A stretch of DNA of 64,000 nt, from positions 186,001 to 250,000 of the forward strand of contig OY969779.1 of the NCBI GenBank assembly GCA_963703015.1, read 5' to 3'. The first letter of the stretch is position 1. Each line of letters opens with the position of its first letter. Position numbers and translations under genes: made by a program. Under the pieces are notes generated by a model. That model worked only from the letters and a program-made list of their open reading frames with translations, was not told the origin of the DNA and searched no databases. The DNA is from Methanobacterium_B sp963703015. GTDB lineage: Archaea; Methanobacteriota; Methanobacteria; Methanobacteriales; Methanobacteriaceae. This document shows, in pieces, positions 1 to 8,695 of this stretch.

Positions 1-483
1 TACCAAAAATATGGAAAAATTAAAATAAATGGATATCTTAAAGATTTTAATTTAAGAACAAAAAAGGATGTTTTGTTACATCATCAAGCAAGAAAACATA
101 ATGAAAGGGATAGAGAAATTTATAGATTAGCTATTAATAAATGGAATAAAGAGAAGAAAAGAATAAAATACAGAGAATTACCTGAGGAGCTAAAAACTCA
201 TAAAAATAGAAAATCATTTGAGGACAGGTTTAAAGTAATAGCTGCTAATTCTAATGCGGTCCATACAGTAGTTGCTCACATTTCTAAGGATGGTCATTAT
301 TATATTCATCCAGATATCAAACAGGCTAGATCAATTACAGTCCGAGAAGCTGCTAGAATACAGTCTTTTCCAGATAATTACAAATTTGAGGGGCCAAGAA
401 CTTCACAATATGTACAGGTAGGAAATGCAGTCCCTCCCTTAATGGCTGAAAAACTAGCTCAAAATATTAAGGAATTTATCTAA
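1..483 (+). CDS. DNA (cytosine-5-)-methyltransferase, C-terminal part
   Basis: The reading frame is open from the first base, so this is the 3' part of a gene that begins outside the window. The visible 160 residues hold the end of a C5-cytosine methyltransferase: the segment REAARIQSFPDNYKFEG is motif IX and QVGNAVPPLMAEKLA is motif X of the family. Motifs I-VIII, including the catalytic Pro-Cys, lie upstream and are not seen. Such enzymes methylate C5 of cytosine in a short target, usually to protect DNA from a partner nuclease. The stop codon overlaps by one base (TAATG) the start of a Mig-type glycosylase, which points to a single operon for methylation and repair of the resulting deamination damage. 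The target sequence cannot be read from this fragment. Confidence 0.93.
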   Translation, partial: YQKYGKIKINGYLKDFNLRTKKDVLLHHQARKHNERDREIYRLAINKWNKEKKRIKYRELPEELKTHKNRKSFEDRFKVIAANSNAVHTVVAHISKDGHYYIHPDIKQARSITVREAARIQSFPDNYKFEGPRTSQYVQVGNAVPPLMAEKLAQNIKEFI

Positions 484-1139
484 TGGTTAATTCTGAGAAA
501 AAAAAATGTGAAAATATACATAAAGAGCTATTAACATGGAGTAAAGATAATCTAAGGGTTTTTCCATGGAGAAATACTTCAGATCCTTACAAAATTTTTA
601 TAGCAGAACTCATGTTGCATCGAACTCGTGCAACTCAGGTTTTAGAAGTATATAATACTTTCATAGATATATATCCTGATTTTAAATCTATATGTCAAGC
701 AGGAAAAGAAAAAATTTTAAATGAATTGTCTAGCTTAGGATTAAAATGGAGAGCAGAACTTTTTTATAAAATTTCATGTATATTATCTCAAGAATATAAT
801 GATGTGATACCTTCTGATAAATCCTTGCTGTTAGAACTTCCCGGAGTTGGACATTATATATCTTCAGCATTTCTATGCTTTACATATGATTTACCTGAGC
901 CTATACTAGATACCAATAGTGTAAGAGTAATAGGAAGAGTATTTGGACTCAAAATCACAGATTCATCCAGAAGAAGTAAAAAATTTAGGATTTTAATGAA
1001 AGAAATGGTTAATCTTGGGAATTGCAGATTATTTTCCCTTGCGATTCTAGATTTTGCAGATGCCATATGTAAACCAAAAGATCCTCTCTGTAATCAATGT
1101 ATACTTAAAAATATTTGTGTCTATTATAAAACGCTATAG
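483..1139 (+). CDS. T:G mismatch-specific thymine-DNA glycosylase, Mig type
   Basis: This 218-residue HhH-GPD protein has the helix-hairpin-helix LPGVGHY (residues 119-125), the catalytic-type Asp143 in LDTNSVRV, and a C-terminal 4Fe-4S loop of four cysteines (196, 203, 206, 212; spacing C-X6-C-X2-C-X5-C). Tyr125 stands where endonuclease III has its Schiff-base lysine, as in MutY and Mig.MthI, so a monofunctional glycosylase is expected. Mig.MthI of the Methanothermobacter plasmid pFV1 removes T or U opposite G and its gene lies next to a cytosine methyltransferase gene. The same order is seen here, with a one-base overlap. Its likely job is to repair T:G mismatches made when 5-methylcytosine deaminates. 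The substrate is inferred from family and context. Confidence 0.9.
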   Translation: MVNSEKKKCENIHKELLTWSKDNLRVFPWRNTSDPYKIFIAELMLHRTRATQVLEVYNTFIDIYPDFKSICQAGKEKILNELSSLGLKWRAELFYKISCILSQEYNDVIPSDKSLLLELPGVGHYISSAFLCFTYDLPEPILDTNSVRVIGRVFGLKITDSSRRSKKFRILMKEMVNLGNCRLFSLAILDFADAICKPKDPLCNQCILKNICVYYKTL

Positions 1140-1163
1140 TAATAATGATTTATGTACATTTTT

Positions 1164-1187
1164 AAGGAAATCATTATTTCCTTTTTT
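1164..1187 (+). terminator. Hairpin terminator after the methyltransferase-mig operon
   Basis: A perfect 8-bp stem (AAGGAAAT at 1164-1171 with ATTTCCTT at 1176-1183) with a CATT loop is followed by a run of T. It starts 25 bases after the glycosylase stop codon and probably ends the operon transcript. Confidence 0.6.
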
Positions 1188-1476
1188 GAGATTTTAAATC
1201 ACTTCTTTATTAATTAGATTATTTTCGATTTTCTATTTTAATGAAATTCAAATGCTTCGGGTACTGATGGTGATATCTACAAGACCGGAACCTTGATAAT
1301 TATCCGCATCCCAGTTACAAAGAGATCTTCAACTAGGGTGACTGACAAATACATAGATTAATGAGATTATTTATTTAATAATAAAAATAATATGTTCTAA
1401 TATTATTATTTGTAATGTGCATTCTACCATATTTAGAATCTGTAAAAAAATAAATTAAAAAAATGGAGGACAATAA

Positions 1477-1652
1477 ATGGATTATGCACCTCAATTAGCA
1501 AAATAAGCAAAAAAATTACAGACATAATTGAATTTGAAGTAAATGCTCCGGAATGGATCATATTTGTGAATTATATGAATATATGAGATATATGATGTTG
1601 TTTACGAGGTTTTGATATCTCCACAAATGTTATTCCTAAATTAGTAGGATAA
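1477..1652 (+). pseudogene. Decayed copy of the small acidic protein family of 4299-4526
   Basis: An ATG with a good ribosome binding site (GGAGG at 1465) opens a frame that stops after nine codons (MDYAPQLAK). The same line of homology then continues in the other frames: ISKKITDIIEFEVNAPEW, LYEYMRYMMLFTRF and DISTNVIPKLVG. Read together, these resemble the intact 75-residue protein at 4299, for example PQL for PKL, FEVNAPE for NEIDDQE and YEYMRYMML for EDYVKYMSL. At least two frameshifts separate the pieces, one probably a lost A in an A-run. The alignment was made by eye and is weak, so the assignment is tentative. The other roughly 300 bases between 1188 and 1476 show nothing convincing. 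Confidence 0.45.
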
Positions 1653-1731
1653 AAAATTTTTACTTTTTTTGATATAACGTTTCATGTTTTGACACTTAAT
1701 CAATTTAGGATCATTAAGTAATATTTATGAC

Positions 1732-1859
1732 TCACTTTGATATTACAATTAGATTTTCTTTTTCTTTCTTATCCCACCAATCTTCAAAAATATTTAAACA
1801 TTCAGATATTTCTCGATTTATTTTTGTTATAAATTCAGTTGATTAGCATATTTTAACAC
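1732..1859 (-). pseudogene. Gene remnant, unrecognised
   Basis: On the minus strand a coding-like segment reads FITKINREISECLNIF followed by EDWWDKKEKENLIVISK and a stop. The segment just before it (LKYANQLN, after a GTG at 1859) is in another frame. It looks like the frameshifted C-terminal end of a lost gene. I do not recognise the family. The call rests only on amino-acid composition. Confidence 0.25.
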
Positions 1860-1936
1860 ATCTGTTAGTAGCTTGATCAAAAATAAAAGAAAAACCTTTA
1901 ATTGAATATGAAATCTAACTACATAACATAGTCTAT

Positions 1937-4054
1937 TTGGTAATTGAACAAATTGTAATAACCTTTTTAAATTTAATTAACTCAGGAAATGATTATATTA
2001 TGATTAATAAACCTTTAATTTCCATCAAAACTGGTTTTATTATAGCTTTGGTAATTGTGATCTGTTCTTTACTTTTCACAGTACTGCTTGAAAATAATTC
2101 AGCTTTGATGATGGTTTTTGGAGATATTTTCCCCATATTAGTTGACCTGCTCGTTGTTTTGACCCTTTTTTATGCGACTGCACGTTCCTTAAAGTACGGT
2201 AAAAAAGTGCAATTTGCATGGATGTTTATAACGTTCTCATTTATTTTTTACACTGTGGGCGATGTAGTATGGGCCATATTAGAATTGGGAATTTATCAAT
2301 CTCCATTTCCCTCAATTGCAGATGGTTTCTATCTAATTTTTTATCCCCTTTTTGCCATTGGTATCTATTACTTGTCCAGTTTTTCATTTACTAAGACTGA
2401 AAAACTTAAAATATTTTTAGATATGGGGATAATAATTATTTCAGTTGGACTCATATTCTGGACTTTTTTGATCAGTCCAATTCTCGCAAGTGGTGGAGAT
2501 TCATTTGCAAATACAATATCAGTTATTTACATAATTGGTGATTTTCTATTGTTCTTTGTTTTGTTAAGGGGCATCTACAGTAAGTACGATGAAGGATCCA
2601 TGCCATTGCTGTTTCTGAGCATGAGCCTCCTTGTCATGATAGTTACAGATATTATTTTCGCTGTGCAAACATCTCAAGGAACATATGTATCAGGCGGATT
2701 TCTGGACGCTGGATGGATCATTAGTTTCGTTTTAGTTGGACTGGCAGCATTTTTACAGGCCACCCCTGAAAAACTCGATCTAAGCAGATATTCCAAACTT
2801 GTAAACAGTATTCAAAAACACAGTCCAACTCCATATTTACCTATTATCTGGGCGTTTATTGCATTTATAATACTTTTATGGGCAAATAATAATCAATTTG
2901 ATTCGAATTACGTTTTAACAGAATTTTTAGTTGGAGTCGTAATTCTATTGGTGATCATCCGTCAGTTCATTACAACGAGGGAAAATAAGAAACTGTTATT
3001 CCTGGCAGAAAAGGAAATTGAATCCCGTAAACTCGCAGAAAATGCGGCACTTGAAAATGAGATATATTACAGGGCTATCTTTGAAAATACTGGAACTTCT
3101 ATGCTTATGATCGATGAAGATATGACAATTTCAAGGGTCAATTCCCAGGTTGAAGTATTAACTGGATACTCAAAGGAAGAGATTGAAGGCAAGAAAAAAT
3201 GGACTGATTTTGCAATTGAAGAAGAGATTGAAAGGATTAAAGAATACTACGAACTTAGAAATGATCCTGACAAACGTTCCAGGGAGTACGAAACCAAGGG
3301 ACAAGATAAAAATGGATATATAAAGGATCTGCTGGTGACAGTGGTTACCATTCCAGGCACAAAAAAACAGCTGGTATCACTCATGGATATAACCGAACGT
3401 AAAACAGCTGAAAATCAGATCAAATCATCGCTCAAAGAAAAAAATATTCTGCTTAAGGAGATACACCACAGGGTAAAAAATAACATGCAGATCATTTCAA
3501 GCCTCTTAAGTCTCCAGACGAAATTTGTAAACGATGAAGAAGCCCTTGATATCCTGAAAGAAAGCCAGAACCGTGTCAGATCCATGGCCATTATCCATGA
3601 AAAACTGTACCAGTCCAATGATATCTCACAGATAAATTTTGGAGAGTACATAGAAAGTTTGGTTTCAAACCTGTTTTATTCTTACAACGCCAACAACACC
3701 GACATCAAACCAGTGTACGATGTGGAAGATCTGAGTTTGAACATAGACACCGCAGTTCCATGCGGACTCATAATAAGTGAACTCGTATCTAACAGTCTGA
3801 AATATGCATTTCCAAGAGAGAAAAGCGGGGGAATATTGGTATCACTCAAGTGTGTGGATGGTAAGTATCATCTAAAAGTCTGTGACAATGGTGTTGGAAT
3901 ACCTGAATTTGATGTTGAAAAGCTAGATAGTTTGGGGCTTCTTCTGGTTTTCAACTTAACAGAACAGCTGGATGGGAGCATCACAATAAATAGGGAACAT
4001 GGAACAGAGTTCATCATCACATTTGAAGAGATCAACTACAAAAAAAGGATATGA
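1937..4054 (+). CDS. Membrane sensor histidine kinase (PAS, HisKA_2, HATPase_c)
   Basis: This is a sensor kinase of about 700 residues. Residues about 25-345 form eight to ten hydrophobic segments, a membrane input domain like those of other methanobacterial kinases. A PAS domain follows (about 375-495, with MLMIDEDMTISRVN). The HisKA_2 dimerisation domain carries EIHHRVKNNMQIISSLL, with the probable phosphorylated histidine at 510 or 511. The C-terminal ATPase has the N box (ISELVSNSLKYAF), G1 box (DNGVGIP) and G2 region (LGLLLVFNL). No receiver domain or response regulator is adjacent, so the partner is unknown. The TTG at 1937 has no clear ribosome binding site; the ATG at 2000, which removes 21 residues, is an equally good start. 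The signal sensed cannot be inferred. Confidence 0.88.
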   Translation: MVIEQIVITFLNLINSGNDYIMINKPLISIKTGFIIALVIVICSLLFTVLLENNSALMMVFGDIFPILVDLLVVLTLFYATARSLKYGKKVQFAWMFITFSFIFYTVGDVVWAILELGIYQSPFPSIADGFYLIFYPLFAIGIYYLSSFSFTKTEKLKIFLDMGIIIISVGLIFWTFLISPILASGGDSFANTISVIYIIGDFLLFFVLLRGIYSKYDEGSMPLLFLSMSLLVMIVTDIIFAVQTSQGTYVSGGFLDAGWIISFVLVGLAAFLQATPEKLDLSRYSKLVNSIQKHSPTPYLPIIWAFIAFIILLWANNNQFDSNYVLTEFLVGVVILLVIIRQFITTRENKKLLFLAEKEIESRKLAENAALENEIYYRAIFENTGTSMLMIDEDMTISRVNSQVEVLTGYSKEEIEGKKKWTDFAIEEEIERIKEYYELRNDPDKRSREYETKGQDKNGYIKDLLVTVVTIPGTKKQLVSLMDITERKTAENQIKSSLKEKNILLKEIHHRVKNNMQIISSLLSLQTKFVNDEEALDILKESQNRVRSMAIIHEKLYQSNDISQINFGEYIESLVSNLFYSYNANNTDIKPVYDVEDLSLNIDTAVPCGLIISELVSNSLKYAFPREKSGGILVSLKCVDGKYHLKVCDNGVGIPEFDVEKLDSLGLLLVFNLTEQLDGSITINREHGTEFIITFEEINYKKRI

Positions 4055-4298
4055 ATCCTAGAAAAATTCAAGTACATAATTAAAACAAGAAGTTCTTAAA
4101 TCTAAATTTTCATCGTTTATTGCGACTAAAAAAACAGCACCCCCTTGCATATTACGACTATTAGGTTAAAAATTGGTTAATATAACAACATTTTTATAGA
4201 AATATTTTTTTTAAAATTTTGAATATTATAATGCCAAAATATAATAATAATTATGTGCAAAGTATTATTACAAATACTTTAAAAAAGTGGTGATCTAA

Positions 4299-4526
4299 AT
4301 GGAAGACTTTGTTCCTAAACTGCAATTGGTACTTAAAATTCTTAGGGAAATAGATGAAAATGAAATAGATGACCAAGAAATGGATTATATATCTGGAATA
4401 GAAGACTATGTAAAATACATGTCCTTAAAGTATGATGGTTTTAACATAGAACCACCAAAGTATGCTTTATATTTAAATAATGAAATAACTGAAGAAAAAG
4501 TTGATGAAAAAAGAATGTATATTTAA
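4299..4526 (+). CDS. Small acidic protein, unknown function
   Basis: A 75-residue acidic protein with no signal peptide, membrane segment or known motif. The start is well supported by GGTGAT, seven bases before the ATG. Its core (IEDYVKYMSLK and IEPPKY) recurs almost unchanged in a frameshifted copy at 40061-40254, and more weakly in the decayed copy at 1477-1652. The three loci show a small mobile or duplicating gene family of which this is the only intact member here. It stands alone between the sensor kinase and a broken transposase. Function is unknown. Confidence 0.75.
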   Translation: MEDFVPKLQLVLKILREIDENEIDDQEMDYISGIEDYVKYMSLKYDGFNIEPPKYALYLNNEITEEKVDEKRMYI

Positions 4527-4562
4527 TTCTTTTATTTTTTTCGGCTTTTTATAACCTTTTTT

Positions 4563-5276
4563 TTAGTTGATTTGTGTTGTTCTGTAGATATTTTGTTTTT
4601 GAGTTTGGTTTCTGTGTTTGACAGTTTTGAGCTTTCGCTGTAGTTCTGTGTCATATGCTTTGTCTGCTACTATGTAATCTGGTTTATACTTTTTGATTTG
4701 TCTTAATGCGGGTTTTGCAAATTGTGTGTCGTATTTTGGTCCGCGTGATGTTTGATAATATAAAATAAGACGTGTTTTCACGTCTATTGTTAAATGGTTT
4801 TTTATGTAGCTTTTTCTTTCTTTTTGCCGTATTTTTGCATAATATTTGTCTGCATAATCATTCGTAAAACCAGAGCCGTCAAATGCTATTATATCTGCTT
4901 TAATATCGTTTAATAATAGTATTAATTGGTTAATTTCTCTAATTTGTTTTGAAGGTAGTCTTTTAAAGAATTTTTGGATTGTTGTAAAGTGTGGAACCTT
5001 TTTTATTCTCAAATATTTCTTAATTATGTCTGATACATCAATAAAATCAATTATTTCACGATATGTTGATTTTGTGTAAATTTTCATTGCTAATATCGTG
5101 AATAAAGTATGTTGTGAATATAAATGGTTTGAAAAGGCATTAGAATACTTGTTTATCGCTATTTTAACATAATAATATGTCCTTTCAATGAATTTCACCA
5201 GTTTATTTTCTTTTAATTTGCTATTCTTGTTTAAAAATCTTTTTAAACATTGAATATTTAGAATTTTTAAAACCAA
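4563..5276 (-). pseudogene. DDE transposase, C-terminally truncated
   Basis: A 237-residue IS4/IS5-like transposase. Two of the three catalytic acids are visible: Asp133 in IIAFDGSGF and Asp205 in YIVADKAYD. After AYDTE the frame runs into a basic tail (KHRNQTQKQNIY) and stops, where complete relatives continue for about 80 residues with the catalytic Glu. So the element has lost its C-terminal part, by frameshift or deletion, and should be inactive. The start is TTG at 5276. Weak similarity between TTCGGCTTTTT (about 4540) and the inverted right flank (about 5285) could be remnants of terminal repeats, but this is not convincing. Confidence 0.75.
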
Positions 5277-5318
5277 AATCCGAAAGATTTAATTGCTTTG
5301 AAACCCCACATATAAACA

Positions 5319-5360
5319 GGGGAATAATAGATTTCGCTAATCATAATAATATTATTCCCC
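5319..5360. repeat. Long perfect hairpin beside the transposase remnant
   Basis: GGGGAATAATA (5319-5329) is followed after 20 bases by its exact reverse complement (5350-5360). The 11-bp stem starts 43 bases upstream of the transposase start. It could be an old element end, a terminator or a structured RNA; the sequence does not decide. Confidence 0.5.
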
Positions 5361-6035
<675 letters not shown>

Positions 6036-6800
6036 TCATTCCTTGGTTTTTATGGTGAAGGAGCAGTGGTTGTCGCCCAGGGCATAACATTTAGTTTCAT
6101 TTACAATATATTCATTATTAAAATGTAAAGAAAAAACAGCTTTCAATATTCCTGAATCGAATGCACAGGCTGGTCTTCCTATTGGTGGTAAGTTTTGACA
6201 TTCAAAGCAATCAGAAACATCTATTATTAGTGGTTCTACTTGCTTAACTTCAACATGGCCTAGATTGTGGGTTTCCCAGAACAATGCTATATTCTCGGCC
6301 AATTTGTTTATATCAGGATCCTTAACCTTTTTGTATAATGTTTCTCCGACCTTAACCCCTGCTTCGTACAGTATGGGGTCGATATCTATACCTTGTCTTA
6401 TAAGGGATACACGTATGGTGTGGAATATGAGCTTGAAAAATTCGTATGGATCATCTTCGCTGTCCACGTAACTGGAAACAAATTCTTCAATATTCTCTGC
6501 AACATCCATTTTACCGGATAATTTACCCAAGTATTCCGATTTAATAAAGAATATCTTTTTTCGAGCATCATGTGGGTCTATTTTAGAACTTATAATACCC
6601 TCATTAACCATCCTTCTAAGATGAACTGATACAGTTGATTTTGCCTTTCCAGAAAGTGAAACTAACTCATCAAAACTTAATTCTCCCTTCCGAAGCATAG
6701 ATAATATTTTAACCCTTACAGGGCTATTAATAGCATAAATCCCTTCAGATGTGGAGAACAACTCTATTTGCATATCTTTTAAACGTTCCCTTTTATCCAT
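6036..6800 (-). CDS. ArsR-type winged-helix regulator with V4R domain, MsvR-like
   Basis: A 254-residue regulator. Residues about 22-90 form an ArsR-type winged helix (INSPVRVKILSML, then STVSVHLRRMVNEGII). Residues about 120-250 form a V4R domain with five cysteines: C198 and C201 (DCFEC), C212, C238 and C246. This architecture is that of MsvR, the redox-responsive regulator of methanogens, in which cysteines of the V4R domain control DNA binding. It lies directly downstream of the hybrid cluster protein gene on the same strand, 174 bases away. The inverted repeats upstream of that gene (8331-8361) are plausible targets. Redox control of hcp is an inference from family and position. It may instead be another V4R regulator rather than the MsvR orthologue. 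Confidence 0.82.
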   Translation of the reverse strand: MDKRERLKDMQIELFSTSEGIYAINSPVRVKILSMLRKGELSFDELVSLSGKAKSTVSVHLRRMVNEGIISSKIDPHDARKKIFFIKSEYLGKLSGKMDVAENIEEFVSSYVDSEDDPYEFFKLIFHTIRVSLIRQGIDIDPILYEAGVKVGETLYKKVKDPDINKLAENIALFWETHNLGHVEVKQVEPLIIDVSDCFECQNLPPIGRPACAFDSGILKAVFSLHFNNEYIVNETKCYALGDNHCSFTIKTKE

Positions 6801-6973
6801 TTTTTAACCACTCAAATTATAATTCCATTTACTCCATATTTGTATTTCAAAATTTCCAAAACATGTTAATGATAATTTTTCCATCCATTTAATAAAATAA
6901 GATTAAATAACAGAACTCAATACACCAAAATATGTGTCAAAAAAATATAAAAAAGGATTAAAGGGGTTTCCAT

Positions 6974-8278
6974 TTATCCTAACATTTTCTTTATATCTTC
7001 TTTTGGGTCCCCTATCGGAGTTAAACCGTAATTTTCGACTAAAACACTTAATATGTCTTCATTAACCCATCCTGGGATAATAGGTCCTAGATACATATTT
7101 TTAATGTCGAGTGCTAGTAAACTCCAGAGTATAGCAGCTGCTTTTTGTTCCATCCAACTTAATACGAATGTGAGTGGTAGATCGTTGATTTCCATACCGA
7201 AGAGTTCAGATAATGCAACTACAACGTCTATTCCAACAATTGCATCGTTACACTGTCCAAGATCTATTAATCTAGGCACTCCTTCAATGTCTCCTAAATC
7301 CATATCGTTGAACCTGTACTTTCCACAAGCTAATGTCAGTACTATGGTGTCTTCAGGTAGATTTTTAACAAATTCTGTGTAGTAGGTTGCCTGTGGTTTT
7401 GGAGAGTCACATCCACCAACAACAAAGAAATGTTTAATTTTTCCTGCTTCTACCAGCTCTTTAATCTTACCTGCTAGTGATAGTATTGTTGAAGCTCCGA
7501 ATCCTGTTGTAAGAACAGTTTCTCTTGGTTCTTCTTCAAGATCTGGAAGTGATTTTGCTGTTTCAATTACCTGTGAGAAATCATAATCTTCTATGTGTTT
7601 AACTCCCGGTATCTGAGCAACTCCAACTGTAAACATCCTCTCTTTATATTCATCTTTAGGTATGAGTACACAGTTTGATGTTCCAACTATTGCTGCAGGA
7701 TATTTTGAGAAGGTTTTCTTCTGATCAAACCATGGTCCACCTATCTGTCCAACTAGATGTTTGTACTTTCTGAGTCCAGGATATCCATGAGCAGGTAAAA
7801 GTTCTGAATGAGTATATACATTAATTCCAGTACCTTCTGTCTGTTTTAACAGTTCTTCAAGGGCCTTCATACTATGTCCAGTTGCAATAATACCTTTACC
7901 TTTTACTGAACCGACTTTAACTTCTATTGGTGTAGGTTCTCCATAGGTTTCGATATGAGCTTTTTTCAACAACTGCATTGCCTTGATATTCATCATTCCA
8001 GATTCTGTTGCGAGCTTAACAAACTCTCCAGCATCAAAGTTCACATTGGTAAGAGTAGAGTAGAATCCTTTTTCTAAGAAAGCGTCCACTTCAGGATCTG
8101 TGTATCCTAATTCACGTGCATGATATAAATAAGCCGATATTCCCTTCATTGAGAATAATAAATTATCTTGAAGTCTAGCAACCGTAGCTTCTTTACCGCA
8201 AACACCTTTAATAGTACATCCAGTTTCAAATGCAGTCTGTGAACACTGGTAACAGAACATATCCAATTTTTCTGGCAT
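6974..8278 (-). CDS. hcp: Hydroxylamine reductase (hybrid cluster protein), short class
   Basis: A 434-residue hybrid cluster protein, which reduces hydroxylamine to ammonia in vitro and is linked to nitrosative and oxidative stress. The N-terminal cysteines C9, C12, C21 and C27 (C-X2-C-X8-C-X5-C) hold the Fe-S cluster. Downstream CGKYRF and GQCNDA match parts of the hybrid-cluster site. Full-length HCPs have about 550 residues; this length fits the archaeal class III form lacking part of the helical domain. The ATG at 8278 is chosen over 8317 because GGAGGAG lies seven bases before it. It is divergent from a zinc-ribbon gene, with palindromic sites between them, and an MsvR-like regulator follows. 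It probably responds to redox stress. Confidence 0.93.
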   Translation of the reverse strand: MPEKLDMFCYQCSQTAFETGCTIKGVCGKEATVARLQDNLLFSMKGISAYLYHARELGYTDPEVDAFLEKGFYSTLTNVNFDAGEFVKLATESGMMNIKAMQLLKKAHIETYGEPTPIEVKVGSVKGKGIIATGHSMKALEELLKQTEGTGINVYTHSELLPAHGYPGLRKYKHLVGQIGGPWFDQKKTFSKYPAAIVGTSNCVLIPKDEYKERMFTVGVAQIPGVKHIEDYDFSQVIETAKSLPDLEEEPRETVLTTGFGASTILSLAGKIKELVEAGKIKHFFVVGGCDSPKPQATYYTEFVKNLPEDTIVLTLACGKYRFNDMDLGDIEGVPRLIDLGQCNDAIVGIDVVVALSELFGMEINDLPLTFVLSWMEQKAAAILWSLLALDIKNMYLGPIIPGWVNEDILSVLVENYGLTPIGDPKEDIKKMLG

Positions 8279-8330
8279 AATTTTCTCCTCCAAAATTTTA
8301 TATTCATATTTAAACAAATCTTAATGTTCG

Positions 8331-8361
8331 TTCGCTGACGAATGTTCTTTTATATACGAAC
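8331..8361. promoter_or_regulatory. Two palindromic operator-like sites in the hcp divergent promoter
   Basis: Upstream of hcp are TTCGCTGACGAA (8331-8342, a TTCG-N4-CGAA palindrome) and GTTC-N10-GAAC (8344-8361), which encloses a TATATA box. They lie between the divergently transcribed hcp and zinc-ribbon genes. TTCG/CGAA half-sites resemble the inverted repeats reported for MsvR-type regulators, and such a gene lies just beyond hcp. Binding is inferred, not shown. Confidence 0.55.
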
Positions 8362-8478
8362 AAGAGTATTTATAAGTTACGGTCGTCATAATATTCGCCA
8401 GTGCAATAAAAGAAAACATTCTTAAAATTTGATTCAAGTCCATAACTTAATTTAAATATAAAATTTGGAGGGAATTAA

Positions 8479-8673
8479 ATGGTTAAAGAATTAGATGAAG
8501 ACAAAGCATTTGAACAAAAATTAAAAGGTAAAATGGGATGGAAATGTTCATGTTCTCTGGATATAGTTGACAAAGAATGTTCACTAAAAGAGATTGCATG
8601 CAAAGATTGCGGTAAAGTTTTTAAAACTAACAGAGATGTTGAATACTGCTTTGATTGTGAGAAAAAACATTAA
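8479..8673 (+). CDS. Small zinc-ribbon protein
   Basis: A 64-residue protein with cysteine pairs CSCS, CKDC and CFDC that should bind one or two zinc ions, or iron in a rubredoxin-like way. GGAGG lies eight bases before the ATG. It is transcribed away from hcp from the shared palindrome-bearing region. A paralogue at 10775-10957 keeps the W-K-C start, the S-L-K-(E/Q)-I stretch, the C-x-x-C-G core and the final Y-C-x-(D/E)-C, so two such proteins bracket this redox block. Possible roles are a metal- or redox-responsive accessory factor; the function is unknown. Confidence 0.8.
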   Translation: MVKELDEDKAFEQKLKGKMGWKCSCSLDIVDKECSLKEIACKDCGKVFKTNRDVEYCFDCEKKH

Positions 8674-8695
8674 AATTATTCAAAAGATAAGGAAT

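Noticed and set aside
1254..1295. A frame reading MLRVLMVISTRPEP that resembles the start of UDP-GlcNAc 2-epimerases
   Set aside because: Only 14 codons, followed by a stop; no continuation in any frame matches the family.
4536..5295. TTCGG-containing ends as terminal repeats of the broken transposase element
   Set aside because: Only about ten bases match and the positions are not symmetric around the gene.
8279..8317. Longer start for hcp at 8317
   Set aside because: The extra 13 codons contain the ribosome binding site GGAGGAG of the ATG at 8278.
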